Assembly (NCBI RefSeq): GCF_038502225.1
Contig: NC_091312.1
Coordinates: 33,856,023 to 33,920,022, forward strand
Origin: Cherax quadricarinatus
Lineage: Eukaryota > Arthropoda > Malacostraca > Decapoda > Parastacidae
Length of the DNA: 64,000 nucleotides
Direction of reading: 5' to 3'
The notes beneath the pieces are model-generated. The model saw only the letters and a list, made by a program, of their open reading frames with translations. It did not search any database and was not told the DNA's origin. Positions 22,237 through 32,220 of this stretch are shown here, piece by piece. The position numbers were made by a program, and so were the translations under genes. How positions within the stretch are numbered: position 1 is the stretch's first letter; each line of letters starts with the position of its first letter.

Positions 22237-23022
22237 CACCTAGCTGTGGTTGCAGGGGTCGAGTCAAAGCTCCTGGCCCCGCCTCTTCACTGGTCGCTAC
22301 TAGATCACACTTTCTGCTCCATGAGCTGTAGCATACCTCTTCTTAAAGCTATGTATGGATCCTGCCTCCAATACATCACTTCTCAGACTATTCTACATCC
22401 TGACTACTCTGTGGCTGAAGAAATACTTCCTAACATTCCTGTGATTCATCTGAGTCTTCAACTTCCAACTGTGTCCCCTTGTTGCTGTGTCCAATCTCTG
22501 GAGCATCCTGTCTTTGTCCACCTTGTCAATTCCTCTCAGTATTTTATATGTCGTTATCATATCCCTCCTATCTCTCCTGTCTTCAGTGTCGTCCTGTCGA
22601 TTTCTCTTAACCTCTCCTCGTAGGACATACCCCTTAGCTCTAGGACTAGTCTTGTTGCAAACCTTTGCAATTTCTCTAGTTTTCTTACATGCTTGGCTAG
22701 GTGTGGGTTCCAAACTGGTGCTGCATACTCCAATATGGGCTTAACGTACATAGTGTACAGGGTCCTGAACGATTCCTCATTAAGATGTCGGAATGCTGTT
22801 CTTAGATTTGCTAGGCGCCCGTATGCTGCAGCAGTTAGTTATTTGGTTGATGTGCGTCTCAGGAGATGTGCCTGGTGTTATACTCACCCCAAGATCCTTT
22901 TCCTTGAGTGAGGTTTGTAGTCTCTGGCCCCCTAGACTGTATTCCGTCTGTGGTTTTCTTTGCCCTTCCCCAATCTTCATGACTTTGCACTTGGTGAGGT
23001 TGAAGTCCAGGAGCCAGGTTTA
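22232..23022 (-). pseudogene. LINE-B copy, strongly 5' truncated
   Basis: The 3' terminus starts right after (GT)n. Minus-strand frames contain RKYFFSHRVVRM, MYVKPILEYAAPVWNPHLAK, QRFATRLVLELRG and GGQRLQTSLKEKDLGVS, split by frameshifts. The copy ends at 23022 in sequence equivalent to WLLDFNLTKC and, unlike its neighbours, its 5' junction is not in a GT tract. Confidence 0.87.
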
Positions 23023-23405
23023 GCGCAAAAGTCTAGTGTGTTTTTGCATTTTTTTCCCTAAACGTAGCTAAGTATATAAGAACATAAGAAAGAAGGTACA
23101 CTGCAGCAGGCCTACTGACCCATGCGGAGCAGGTCCATGTCCCCCCCGGATTAGCCCAATGACCCACCCAGTCTGGTCATCTCCACTCAAGGATGGAATC
23201 CCCCCTAATTCTACGCCTTTCGAGAGAGTGCAGATTCAGGGCCCTCAATCTATCCTCATTGGGAAGATTTCTGATGCATGGGATCATCTTTGTCATCCTC
23301 CTCTGTACGATTTCCAGAGCATTTATATCCATTCTGTAATACGGTGACCAGAACTGAGCAGCAAGGATATATAGAGTTGAAGAACAACCTGAGAACTTCT
23401 ATTAT

Positions 23406-25670
23406 TTATACTTCTAGATATAAGCCAAGAATTCTGTTAGATTTATTGGGAACACTAATGCACTGTTGTCTTGGTTTTAGATTACTGCTAACCAGAACTC
23501 CTAAATCCTTTTTGCAATCAGTAGTATTAAGATCTACATTATTTAGTTTATATGTGGCATAGTTATTTAACTGTCCAACATTTAGAACTTTGCATTTGTC
23601 AATATTAAACTGCATCTGCCACTTTTTCGACAATTGAATCGGTCTATTCAAATCATCCTGGAGTGCTCTAGTGTCCTCATTAGAATGAATTGGACGGCCT
23701 ATTTTGGTGTCATCAGCAAATTTGCTTATGTCGCTGTTTATTCCCTCATCTATGTCGTTTATGTAAATTCTGAACAATAACGGGCCCAACCCTGACCCCT
23801 GAGGAACAACGCTTGTGACGTGCCCCATTCTGATTTCTCCCCATTTGTGCAAACTCTCTGCTGTCTATTTGTCAGCCATGCATCTACCCAGGAAAAAATT
23901 TCTCCTCCTATTCCGTGTGCCTAAAGTTTCCTCAATAGCCTCTGGTGTGGAACTCTATCGAAAGCCTTTCTGAAGTCCATATACACAATATCATATTCAT
24001 TACCATGATCTACCTCCTCAGACACCTTAGTGAAAAAAGTTAGTAAATTCGTAAGACAGGAACGCCCCTTTGGAAAACCATGTTGAGATTCATTAATCAA
24101 TCTGTGCCTGTCAAGATGGCTACGAATTGCTTCGACAATTATTGATTCCATAAATTTTCCCACTATGGAGGTAAGGTTTATTGGTCTATAGTTCGAAGCC
24201 AAGGATCTGTCACCTGCCTTGTAAATAGGTATTACATTTGCCATTTTCCACTTATCAGGCACTATGCCAGTTTGTAGTGATATGTTAAAAAGATTAGCCA
24301 GAGGTATGCTAAGTTCCTCTTTACATTCCTTTAACACCCTTGCAAACAGTTCATCAGGGCCTGGGGATTTCTTAGGTTTTAGTTTCTCTATTTGTCTGAG
24401 GACCATGTCACTAGTTACTGCAATTGTACATAGTTTATTATCATCCTGTTCTACATAATCTATTATTTCAGGAATATTGCTAGTATTTTCCTGGGTGAAA
24501 ACTGAGAGGAAGTAGGTATTTAGAATTTCACACATATCCTTATCACTGTCAGTGATCTGACCAGAGTTACTCTTAAGTGGACCAATCTTGTCCCTAATCT
24601 TACTTCTGTATACCTGAAAGAACCCTTTTGGGTTAGTCTTTGAATCCCTTGTGACCTTAGCCTCATATTCCCTTTTTGCTTTTCTTATTCCTTTCTTTAT
24701 TTCTCTCTTTAATTGAATATATTGATTTCTTAACTGCCCATCCCCTCTTTTGATATGCCTATATATGCCTCTCTTTTGACCAATGAGATGTTTTAATCTA
24801 TTGTTCATCCATTTGGGATCATTTTTGTTAGATCTAATTTCCCTACTAGGAACAAAAGTTGTCTGGGCAGGTAGAACTATGCTCTGAAAAACGTCATATT
24901 GGCAACCAAGATCACCTGCCTGACCCATAGTCAGGACATCCCAATTTAGCCCACCCAGGTAATTTTTCAGTCCCATGAAGTCGGTCAAGCGAAAATCTGG
25001 GACAGAGATTTGATTGCAGTTATCTGGGCAATTCCATGATATATTGAAACTAAGTAATTTGTGATCACTTTCCCCAAGCTCATCTTTAACCTCAAGATTA
25101 TTAATTAGTGAATCTTTGTTGGCAAGAACCAAGTCAAGCAGATTGTTTCCTCTAGTTGGTTCTGTCACAACCTGTTCTGAAAAGCAATCCTGAACTGTAT
25201 CAAGAAAGTCACTAGACTCAAGATTTCCTGTCATATTGTTCCAATCAATTTGTCTAAAGTTAAAATCTCCCATTATCACAACATTTTCATATCTAGATGC
25301 CTTATGAATTTCATTCCACAACAGCTTACTGCCCTCCCTATCAAGGTTTAGGGGCCTGTAAATCACATCCAAAACTAATTTGTCACGTCCCTCGAGAAAC
25401 TGTAGCCAAACAGATTTTGTGTTCGATGTTTCTAATCTTATATCATGTCTAAGACAATTTAAATTTTCTCTGACATACATCGCCACACCACCACCCTTCC
25501 TGTTGACCTTATCAGTGTGGAACAGTTTATAACCTTGTATGTTGCATTCAGAAGGCATTTCTCTATCTTTCAGGTTGAACCAGGTCTCTGTTATACCAAT
25601 AATATCTATATTACCTACACTTGCAAGTAATTTTTAGCTCATCTATCTTATTTCTTAGACTATTACTATT
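23406..25670 (-). pseudogene. LINE-A ORF2: endonuclease and reverse transcriptase
   Basis: The frame begins within NSLRNKIDELK (25670), shifts near 25628, and continues as IIGITETWFNLKD. The endonuclease (EEP) part shows GGGVAMYVREN, VVIMGDFNFRQIDW (GDFN) and LGESDHKLLSF (SDH). After a basic linker (KWMNNRLKHLIGQKRG), the reverse transcriptase shows SPGPDELFARVLK, VPDKWKMANVIPIYKAGDRS, NYRPINLTSIVGK, LINESQHGFPKGRSCLTNLL and DFRKAFDRVPHQRLL. It breaks near 23920-23852 and resumes with PQGSGLGPLLF and SKFADDTKIGR, keeping the FADD. At least two frame breaks make this copy defective. The protein would nick target DNA and copy LINE RNA by target-primed reverse transcription. Confidence 0.88.
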
Positions 25671-26518
25671 TGTATAGTACTAGACAAGTCATCAATTACC
25701 CTCTGAATTGAATTGGCTAATGCAACCACTCCATCCCCAGAGAGATGAACCCCATCCCTTGCATACATATCACGTTTGTCAAAGAATAGGTCCCAGTTAT
25801 CAATGAATGGGATTGCAAGTTCCTTGCAGTACCTGTCTAGCCAGCAATTTATACCAATTGCCCGAGACATCCATTCATTGCCCACTCCCTTTCTAGGCAA
25901 GATGCTACATATGACTGGGATCCCTCCCTTAGACCTAACTACTTCTATGGCTGACCTGTACTTATCCAGCAGCTCCTCTCTCCTGCCCTTCCCAATGTCA
26001 TTACCCCCAGCACTAAGACAGATAATGGGCTTGTTCCCATTACCTGCCATAATATTATCCAACCTGCTGACTATGTCACCAACACCAGCTCTAGGAAGGC
26101 ACACTCTCTGTCTGACCTTTCTGTCTCTGTTACAAAATGCACGGTCCATATATCTTACCTGAGAATCGCCTACTATAAAAATATTCTTACCTTGATTAGC
26201 AGGGGAATCAGTGGTACCTTCAACCTCACTAACCACTGAAGTACACTCGTCTTGGAAAACAGAGAATCTATTTCTTACCTTCACATCTTCTCTATTAACT
26301 CTCCTCATCTTCCTTCTTCCTGAACTGTGAACCACTTGCCACTTAAAGCGGCTGCCACTGTCACTGCTGGTGACCATTCCTACCTTGCCAGCTAAATCCT
26401 TCTCACACTCGCTCCCAAACTCATCTATGCGAAGCTTCAGCCTCCTATTTTCCTCCTGAAGAAGTAGAATCTCCTTCTTCAACACTTGAACCTGAGATTC
26501 TAAAACACTACAAGCCAT
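25655..26518 (-). CDS. LINE-A ORF1: coiled coil plus SGNH/GDSL esterase domain
   Basis: A 287-residue open frame with a clear start. Residues 5-35 are heptad-like and Leu/Glu/Lys rich (QVLKKEILLLQEENRRLKLR), so probably a coiled coil. A basic segment follows at 68-83 (GRRKMRRVNREDVKVR). Residues 113-275 look like an SGNH hydrolase: GDSQ at 117-120 (nucleophile block), GGND at 171-174, and DGVH at 255-258 (catalytic Asp/His block). ORF1 proteins with a coiled coil and an esterase domain are known from CR1-type LINEs and are thought to bind element RNA; the role of the esterase is unclear. The stop overlaps the beginning of the ORF2 reading. All catalytic blocks are intact, so it is the best-preserved coding frame in the window. 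Confidence 0.85.
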   Translation of the reverse strand: MACSVLESQVQVLKKEILLLQEENRRLKLRIDEFGSECEKDLAGKVGMVTSSDSGSRFKWQVVHSSGRRKMRRVNREDVKVRNRFSVFQDECTSVVSEVEGTTDSPANQGKNIFIVGDSQVRYMDRAFCNRDRKVRQRVCLPRAGVGDIVSRLDNIMAGNGNKPIICLSAGGNDIGKGRREELLDKYRSAIEVVRSKGGIPVICSILPRKGVGNEWMSRAIGINCWLDRYCKELAIPFIDNWDLFFDKRDMYARDGVHLSGDGVVALANSIQRVIDDLSSTIQIVIV

Positions 26519-26770
26519 GGTGCTTGGTAACAGCCCACGCTAACTCTCAAGAGCTTAGGCAGGTATGACCGCAGGTGACCACTGACCTTAGCGAAAACCT
26601 AAATAAAAGTAAGGAAAAAACTAAGCTTAATAACGAGTCTTACTAAGCAGCTTTCTGAAGTTCAGCTTAGACGTGTCCAGATCACGTTCAGTCATGACTC
26701 ACCTGACGTGAGTTACAGTGTCCTGGGCTGTGAACCCATGACTGACCAACTGTGTAAAACATCCATCACA

Positions 26771-27084
26771 CCAGTTTGACTTTTGTTTAGACCCTCACTG
26801 GTAATATTATTGTCCCTTTATTTGCTCTGACAATTTATTATGAGCAAGAAATACACTCAGCCTTTGCGAGTCCAGTGACTCAGTGACTCCAGATACCAAA
26901 AATGGTTAAGCAGAGGACGATGCGACAAAATGTTTTCTTAAGTACTACAAATGTTAACTGCAGCTAAATTAAGTGGCAATGAAAGACACAAAAATACTGT
27001 ACTGAACCATTCAGTGCATGAAGACAAACAATGATGTAAGAACAACAGAAGGAAATATGTCTTTGTTCATTGCTGAATAAGTAC
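26771..27084. other. No recognisable feature
   Basis: AT-leaning spacer between LINE-A and the palindromic Penelope-derived element. Confidence 0.45.
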
Positions 27085-27374
27085 AAGTAGCTGATAACAT
27101 AAAAAGGCAGAATACCGTGACTGGAACAATACACAAAAAAACAGCATATAGAAGAGAGGAGCTACGACGACGTTTCGGTCCGATTTGGACCATTTGCAAA
27201 GTCACACTAACGAAAAGGAGAGAACTAGGAAGTATATATAGGCCAACAGACGGCCTATATATACTCCCTCCTCCTCTCCTTTTCGTTAGTGTGACTGTAA
27301 ATGGTCCAAGTCGGAACGAAACGTCGTCGTAGCTCCTCTCTTCTATGTGCTGGTTATTTGTGTAAGTAGCTGAT
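27085..27374 (-). mobile_element. Palindromic Penelope-derived element P3 with target duplication
   Basis: aagtagctgat occurs at 27085-27095 and again at 27364-27374, flanking an inverted repeat. The arms (about 27140-27240 and 27255-27350) contain ctacgacgacgtttcgg/ccgaaacgtcgtcgtag, tggtcc pairs and cgaaaaggag. An extension (ataccgtgactggaacaat) lies only on the left. The same terminal sequence, including the extension, closes the PLE at 58.3-58.4 kb, so P3 is a non-coding relative of that element. No protein sequence is present. Confidence 0.8.
27253..27263 (+). promoter_or_regulatory. TATA-like box in P3 arm
   Basis: gcctatatata lies 65 bp before the GAAAC of the plus-strand hammerhead-like box. 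The same box at nearly the same spacing occurs in the PLE terminal repeat at 58290. Confidence 0.4.
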
Positions 27375-27700
27375 TACCTAAGTGGACTTTACAAAGAACA
27401 TTTTGCAGACAGTTTTGGATGTATAAACCTGAAGCTCAGGACAAAAATGTAGTGCGGTTGTTTACAATGTACTAACATATTTTAGTGACGACATAAAAGC
27501 TGAATAATAGCTAATAGCTATACCTAATAGTTTAATTACAGAAATATTCCATTCATCTATTAATAAGCTTAATTTACTATTTATAATATCAGCTCTCAAG
27601 TCATCACTAGAATATAATGTCAGTACATTGTAACCAACTGCACTACATCTTTGTCCTCCAAACTGTCTGCAAAATGCTCTTTGAAAAGTTCACTTAAATG
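27375..27700. repeat. Imperfect inverted repeat (fold-back)
   Basis: 27395-27418 (aacattttgcagacagtttt and flanks) matches the inverse of 27657-27693, and atgtagtgcggttgtttaca at about 27445 matches the inverse of tgtaaccaactgcactacat at about 27630-27650. Arms are about 100-140 bp and divergent. No coding frame was recognised. It could be a MITE-type element or another inverted terminal-repeat pair. Confidence 0.65.
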
Positions 27701-28562
27701 ATCAACGACTCGTAATGAACAATGTTCAGCAATAAACAAACACATATTTCTCTGTGTTCGTCTTACATCGCTTATTCTTTCAGACTGAAGAAACAAATTG
27801 TGATTATTTATTTAGACCTAGTTGAACTGTGTGACTGCAATGGTGATGCAATACGCCAGGCGTTAAAGGAATACTTGAAAAGTAATGAACTTAAGAGGAG
27901 CGTGAGTTTCCCTGTTTTCTAATATCATGTTTCTAATTAATATCGCATTTGCTTTGTCTGCTTTCGTAAGGTGAAGTCCAGGATCTTTTTTAAAGTCATG
28001 GTATAACTTCGAGGACAATTGTGTTGCACAGGTCTGAGCAAGTTTGCACAGGTCTTACACAGGTTTACACAGGTCTGAGCTTTGCTCAAACCTGTGCAAA
28101 CTTACGAAAGCAGACAAAACAAATGAGACAGTAATTATGGACTAGGTAGATTCATTCATTCATGTTGATTCGCTGGTACTTCCGGCCCGGGTCTTCTCCA
28201 GATGGTGACCCGGCGACTAGGTAGATTATAAGGGAAAATAACATAATTATTAGAAGACAGGGAAACTGACGTGTCCCTTAAATTACAAAAAAAAACTTAT
28301 TGCTCTAAGCACTGATAATGTTACTGTTATGACCGGTGTCAACAATGAAATACATGCAAAATTAAAATCTGAAGTCGAGTATCAAGAGTTTGAGAGGTGT
28401 TTTGACTGTTAAATACATAGTGAGAGGGAGAGGTACATCAGTCTCCTCCTCAACAACCACAACAAGTAACAGCTTCACATACTGAGGAAGAGACGGTTAC
28501 TGAGATTTAGCAGATCTAGAACAATCGCCTGTATACTGCTGAATTAAAAGCAATATATACCG
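27701..28562. other. No gene seen; small hairpins
   Basis: 27950-27972 and 28091-28113 are inverse matches (ctgctttcgtaag/cttacgaaagcag), with agcaagtttgcacagg and its inverse between them. At 28170-28205 gcccgggtc faces gacccgg. The remainder is unrecognised. Confidence 0.5.
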
Positions 28563-28745
28563 TGTCCAGTACCTCGGTGGCTAGCGCACTCAACTCATAC
28601 ACTGAGGTCCGTGGTTCGATCCTCGGTACGGGTGGAAACATTCGAATGCGTGTTTCCTTAAGGCACCTGCTGTCCCTGTTCACCTATCAATACAATAGGT
28701 ACCTGAGTGTTAGCCGACTAGTGTGGGTCGCATCCTGGGGACTTG
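28563..28745 (+). mobile_element. tRNA-derived SINE, second copy
   Basis: Same family as 15947-16243. An A-box-like tggctagcgcactc and B-box-like ggttcgatcc head lead into gggtggaaacattcga, gttcacc and gtgtgggtcgcatcctgg. The 3' part and ATCTT tail are missing. Confidence 0.78.
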
Positions 28746-28871
28746 GGGTTTTCTATATAGTATGTCACTAATGTCAGCTAAGTCTGTATACATTGTAGAA
28801 ATAAAAATTGTGCAAGAAAGGTATAAAATACCGACAATATGAAAGTTAAGACACATGTGCAACATCTGGAT

Positions 28872-28921
28872 ATCTTTATTGTAAACGTTTCGCCATCCAG
28901 TGGCTTTATCAATACAGATTC
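28872..28921 (-). ncRNA. Hammerhead-like motif, left arm of P1
   Basis: Inverse of the right-arm motif: TTGATAAA, GCCA-CTGGA-TGGC, GAAACGTT, then TACAATAAAG on the minus strand. Core positions C3 and G8 are changed. Confidence 0.45.
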
Positions 28922-29131
28922 TAGGACATAATAGGAAGACAGTAGAACTATATACAAAAGATGAGGTAATCAGTCCCTCGGCCTTCGAGTAAGTGTTCAC
29001 AGCATCGTGGTGGAGGAGAATCTGGAGCAAAGGCAAGAAGACTGGCGGTTATATAGGCGTCAGTGGATAAGGACGGGCAGCAGACGGGCAGTGACTATGC
29101 CCTCGTCTGCTGCCCGTCCTTATCCACTGAC

Positions 29132-29140
29132 GCCTATATA
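29132..29140 (+). promoter_or_regulatory. TATA-like box in P1 arm
   Basis: gcctatata in the right arm, about 168 bp before GAAAC, mirrored in the left arm. Shared with two other terminal repeats in the window. Confidence 0.35.
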
Positions 29141-29269
29141 ACCGCCAGTCTTCTTGCCTTTGCTCCAGATTCTCCTCCACCACGATGCTGTGAACACTTA
29201 CTCCAAGGCTGAGGGACTGATTACCTCATCTTTTGTATATAGTTCTACTGTCTTCCTATTATGTCCTAG

Positions 29270-29320
29270 AATCTGTATTGATAAAGCCACTGGATGGCGA
29301 AACGTCTACAATAAAGATAT
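29270..29320 (+). ncRNA. Hammerhead-like motif, right arm of P1
   Basis: Stem I: TGTA (29275-29278) pairs with TACA (29308-29311), and ATCT (29272-29275) overlaps a second pairing to AGAT (29316-29319). Core TTGATAA at 29279-29285 plus one extra A; stem II GCCA/TGGC with loop CTGGA at 29287-29299; GAAA at 29300-29303; CGTC at 29304-29307, a canonical GUC site before the stem I return strand. An aataaa hexamer follows at 29311. The changes at C3 and G8 probably abolish cleavage in this copy. Confidence 0.5.
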
Positions 29321-29362
29321 CCAGATGTTGTACATATGCCTTAACTTTCAGAAATAAAAATT

Positions 29363-30306
29363 ATCATAAGTAATGTTTCTTAGTCCAAAACTAAGCAAAT
29401 ATAGTGTTTTTAGCGCCTTAAAGTAATAATCTACCGCTATTTTAAAATTTAATTTAGCATTACTGCTCGTAAACCACTTATATACTTCAATAACGTTCTG
29501 TCTGATTTATCTATGTTAGATCGTTCGTGTCAATGGCCTTTGTTACAATTATACTTGAATTTATGAAAAAATAATTTCTGGAGATTTTCAAAGAAATTTG
29601 GGGTTTAAAGTTAGATATTCATAAGTTGTGAGTCACACCGAACATAACTCGGCTACAAGACTTTACTAGTGTCATAATATCACCTAATAATATACCACTA
29701 TTAAAAAAGGATTTTCCAGGAACTGCTTACCAGGAAAGCTCCTCCCAAGTCTTTGCTCTACAGCCTCTATAATTAGACAGGGCGCAGAGGACCTCTAATC
29801 ATAGTTTTCTTAATTTATTAAGAATGGGTACTTGTTAGGATAGCAGTGATGTCTTGGGTGTCGGGAATAGTATTCAAAAACATTCGTTATTTCACGAAAC
29901 TTCCAGTTGGTCCTGTGACTACTGGCGTTTCCTGCAAAAATCGATGTTGAAGTTCAGTGCAGTGAAACATGAAAGATCAAATTACGCTTAAAAGTGAACG
30001 CAGCAGCCAGTATACATAGTGAGTCAACAAGTTTAACACGGATATAGTGTAACGTAAACAGATGTAGCCAAACACCCGTGATATTGACAATTCTTGAAAA
30101 AGTGATCTGTGGCAACAGTGGGGCTATCACACTCTCAGGGCATAACAAGAGTTCTGATTCGAATGCGTTTAACATCGGTGGTGCAGCGTTAATAATAGGA
30201 GGATAGGGTAATGTGGGATCGAACCACATTGTCTCTGCTCGTAGGGCAAGGGTACTAAACACTTCTCGCTTTTCAAGACAATGTAACAATCTGGTCTCCA
30301 TATCTC
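29363..30306. other. No recognisable gene
   Basis: AT-rich sequence. A 115-residue minus-strand frame at 29954-30301 has no domain I recognise and no supporting context. Confidence 0.45.
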
Positions 30307-30507
30307 TCTATCCCACGGGCCCCTCAAGGAAGGTTCCTGGATGTTGGTGAGGGGCTCTTGATTTAGGGAATTGGATCTGTGATCCAGTTCCCTGAATTAA
30401 GCCTGAATGCCTTCCACATCCCCCCCCCCCTCCCAGGCGCTGTATAATCCTCCGGGTTTAGCGCTTCCTTCCCCCTTGATTATAATAATAATAATCTATC
30501 CCACGGG
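30307..30507 (+). mobile_element. Short SINE-like element with (ATA)n tail and 13-bp target duplication
   Basis: tctatcccacggg occurs at 30307-30319 and 30495-30507. The 175-bp insert has ggggctcttgatttaggg, ccagttccctgaatt, ggcgctgtataatcctcc and gggtttagcgcttcc, and ends in attataataataat. I know this as a frequent decapod repeat, from memory. No tRNA-like A/B boxes are evident, so the promoter type is unclear. Confidence 0.8.
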
Positions 30508-31127
30508 TCAAAGAGATTAATTATTCCACGATAAAATTTATATTAACAAGCGATATGTTATCGTGAAGTTAGTTAACAGTGTCTGTTAACTTAATATTAC
30601 TAAAGCATATAACCTTGAAATTTTCATGTTTTAACATGTTTAATCTATCCCCCCCACCACCTACTAGACTCTACGAGTCTCTACCACACGAGTATCAAGA
30701 GTATCACTTGTAAACTTGGAAAACATTGTGCGAAGATTGGAGACGAATTTTCACAGCCCCTTCAAGCGCTCTTTAAGATCCAAGTTCCACATTCCACCGC
30801 AAACTCGTCTTGATGCTCATCCACGATAATCTGAGCGTTCTAGTTTTTTTTTTTTCTGCAGCGACATGTTGCAAGAAAATTAGTCCGTTTTTTAGCAAAG
30901 ATAATGGCAGATTTGCTTAACCTTGAACATATATTAATATTAAAGCAGAGTTACACTCACAACCTTACACATGTGCAGTTTGATGAAGTTACGCATTTTC
31001 ATCTTCAAACACCTCGGTGTCTTCGAAAGATTAAACAAATAATTATAAACAGGTGATTTCATGTTTAAAACGTGAGATCAGAGAAACAGTACAATATGAA
31101 ACAGATAAAACGGAAGGGGCAACCTGA
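30508..31127. other. No recognisable feature
   Basis: AT-leaning sequence with a T-run at 30844 and no coding frame of note. Confidence 0.45.
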
Positions 31128-31305
31128 CCAACTTACGAGCCTTACCAAGTTATGAGCCTTACCAAGTTACGAGCCTTACCAAGTTATGAGCCTTACCAAG
31201 TGACGAGCCTTACCAAGTTATGAGCCTTACCAAGTTACGAGCCTTGCCAAGTTACGAGCCTGACCAGCTTACGAGCCTGACCAACTTACGAGCCTTGCCA
31301 ACTTG
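31128..31305. repeat. 17-bp tandem repeat
   Basis: About ten copies of gttacgagccttaccaa alternating with gttatgagccttaccaa. Late copies have gacc in place of tacc. Confidence 0.93.
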
Positions 31306-32220
31306 CTATTGTCTTTTATTACAGAAATCACCACCACAAGACAAGTAAAATATTATAATTCAGTTATTAACATTCCTAAAACTATATCCCCTAACTCATT
31401 TCAATATATTTGTTATAAGTCACAGCAAATTTAGACAAAAGATAAAAAAATATCCCTACCATACATGCTAAAAAGCAATACTGGGTTTTAGTCAGGTAAG
31501 CAGCCAGTCTAGTGCGACACACTTTCCCTAGGAGAGACCTTTACCATAGACCACAAACTCCTCTAACCCCATAAAGACGACGTGAAATTAAGATAATCAA
31601 GCGTAAAGGGATAAAAAGACAGGAACAATACATTATAGTGTAAAACATGGCAAAAGTGGGGAAAGCAAAAACTCATGCCGAGTGCCGTGATGTGGCAACC
31701 TTAAGTACAGAAAAGAAGCACTGCCTCTCATATTTTCCTGTCAACTCTACTAGACTCAGGGGCACGCAAATAGCAACCTTACCCAGCAATGCACACACTT
31801 TAGTGTCTAACAGGAATCTTCTTAGAGACGGTTCTGTTCCTGATATACGTACATGTTATTCCAGGCAAAATATAGTTGAGTATCATTTTTTACTGACGAG
31901 GAGAATATATATCGGTGAGCCAGGTTTTACGAGTTGGATAAGTGCCTATTGGTCGTCGTCCCCAACCGGTGGAAGATTATGAAAATCGGGGTAAGGTGAA
32001 AAAAAGGCCATGAACAGAATGCAAGGAGAGGCTACAAACCTGAAACAAGAAAAAAGACCCAAGAATAAGCATAATAACAAACATATTACTGGAAGTCCAC
32101 ATCAGTCTAATAACCCTGGCTGTACATGCGCGCCTTGCGAACTCAGGAATGACAGTCATGTATATAAACAAAGTTTCTTGCATGGCAGTATATATTATGC
32201 ATGTCAGACCTTATCAGTGT
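31306..32220. other. No recognisable gene
   Basis: A 111-residue plus-strand frame at 31647-31982 and a 110-residue frame at 32010-32342 have no domain I recognise, and the latter runs into the P2 element. Around 31990-32180 there may be a very decayed LINE-B-like stretch on the minus strand (EFARRACTARVIRLMW), too weak to call. Confidence 0.4.

Larger units (their letters stand above)
23077..26770 (-). mobile_element. CR1-like LINE (LINE-A), near full length
   Basis: Order on the minus strand: probable 5' leader (26770-26519), ORF1 with an esterase-type domain (26518-25655), ORF2 with endonuclease and reverse transcriptase (about 25670-23406), and a shortened 3' region ending at 23077 in TTCTTATG-like octamers. 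The 3' part lacks the segment that 16.5-16.8 kb retains, so it has an internal deletion. The esterase ORF1, RT type and octamer tail all agree with the CR1 clade. The 5' boundary is approximate. Confidence 0.85.
28797..29362 (-). mobile_element. Palindromic Penelope-derived element P1 with 13-bp target duplication
   Basis: agaaataaaaatt is found at 28797-28809 and 29350-29362. Between them, arms of about 240 bp (28842-29084 and 29106-29349) are inverse copies that differ at few positions. They share catctggatatctttatt, gccatccagtggc, ctaggacataataggaag and ggcgtcagtggataagg with their inverses. A 32-bp extension (about 28810-28841), with taccgacaatat, is on the left only. Each arm ends with a hammerhead-like box. 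There is no coding sequence. The single-sided extension and inverted arrangement of terminal repeats fit Penelope biology. Confidence 0.82.
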
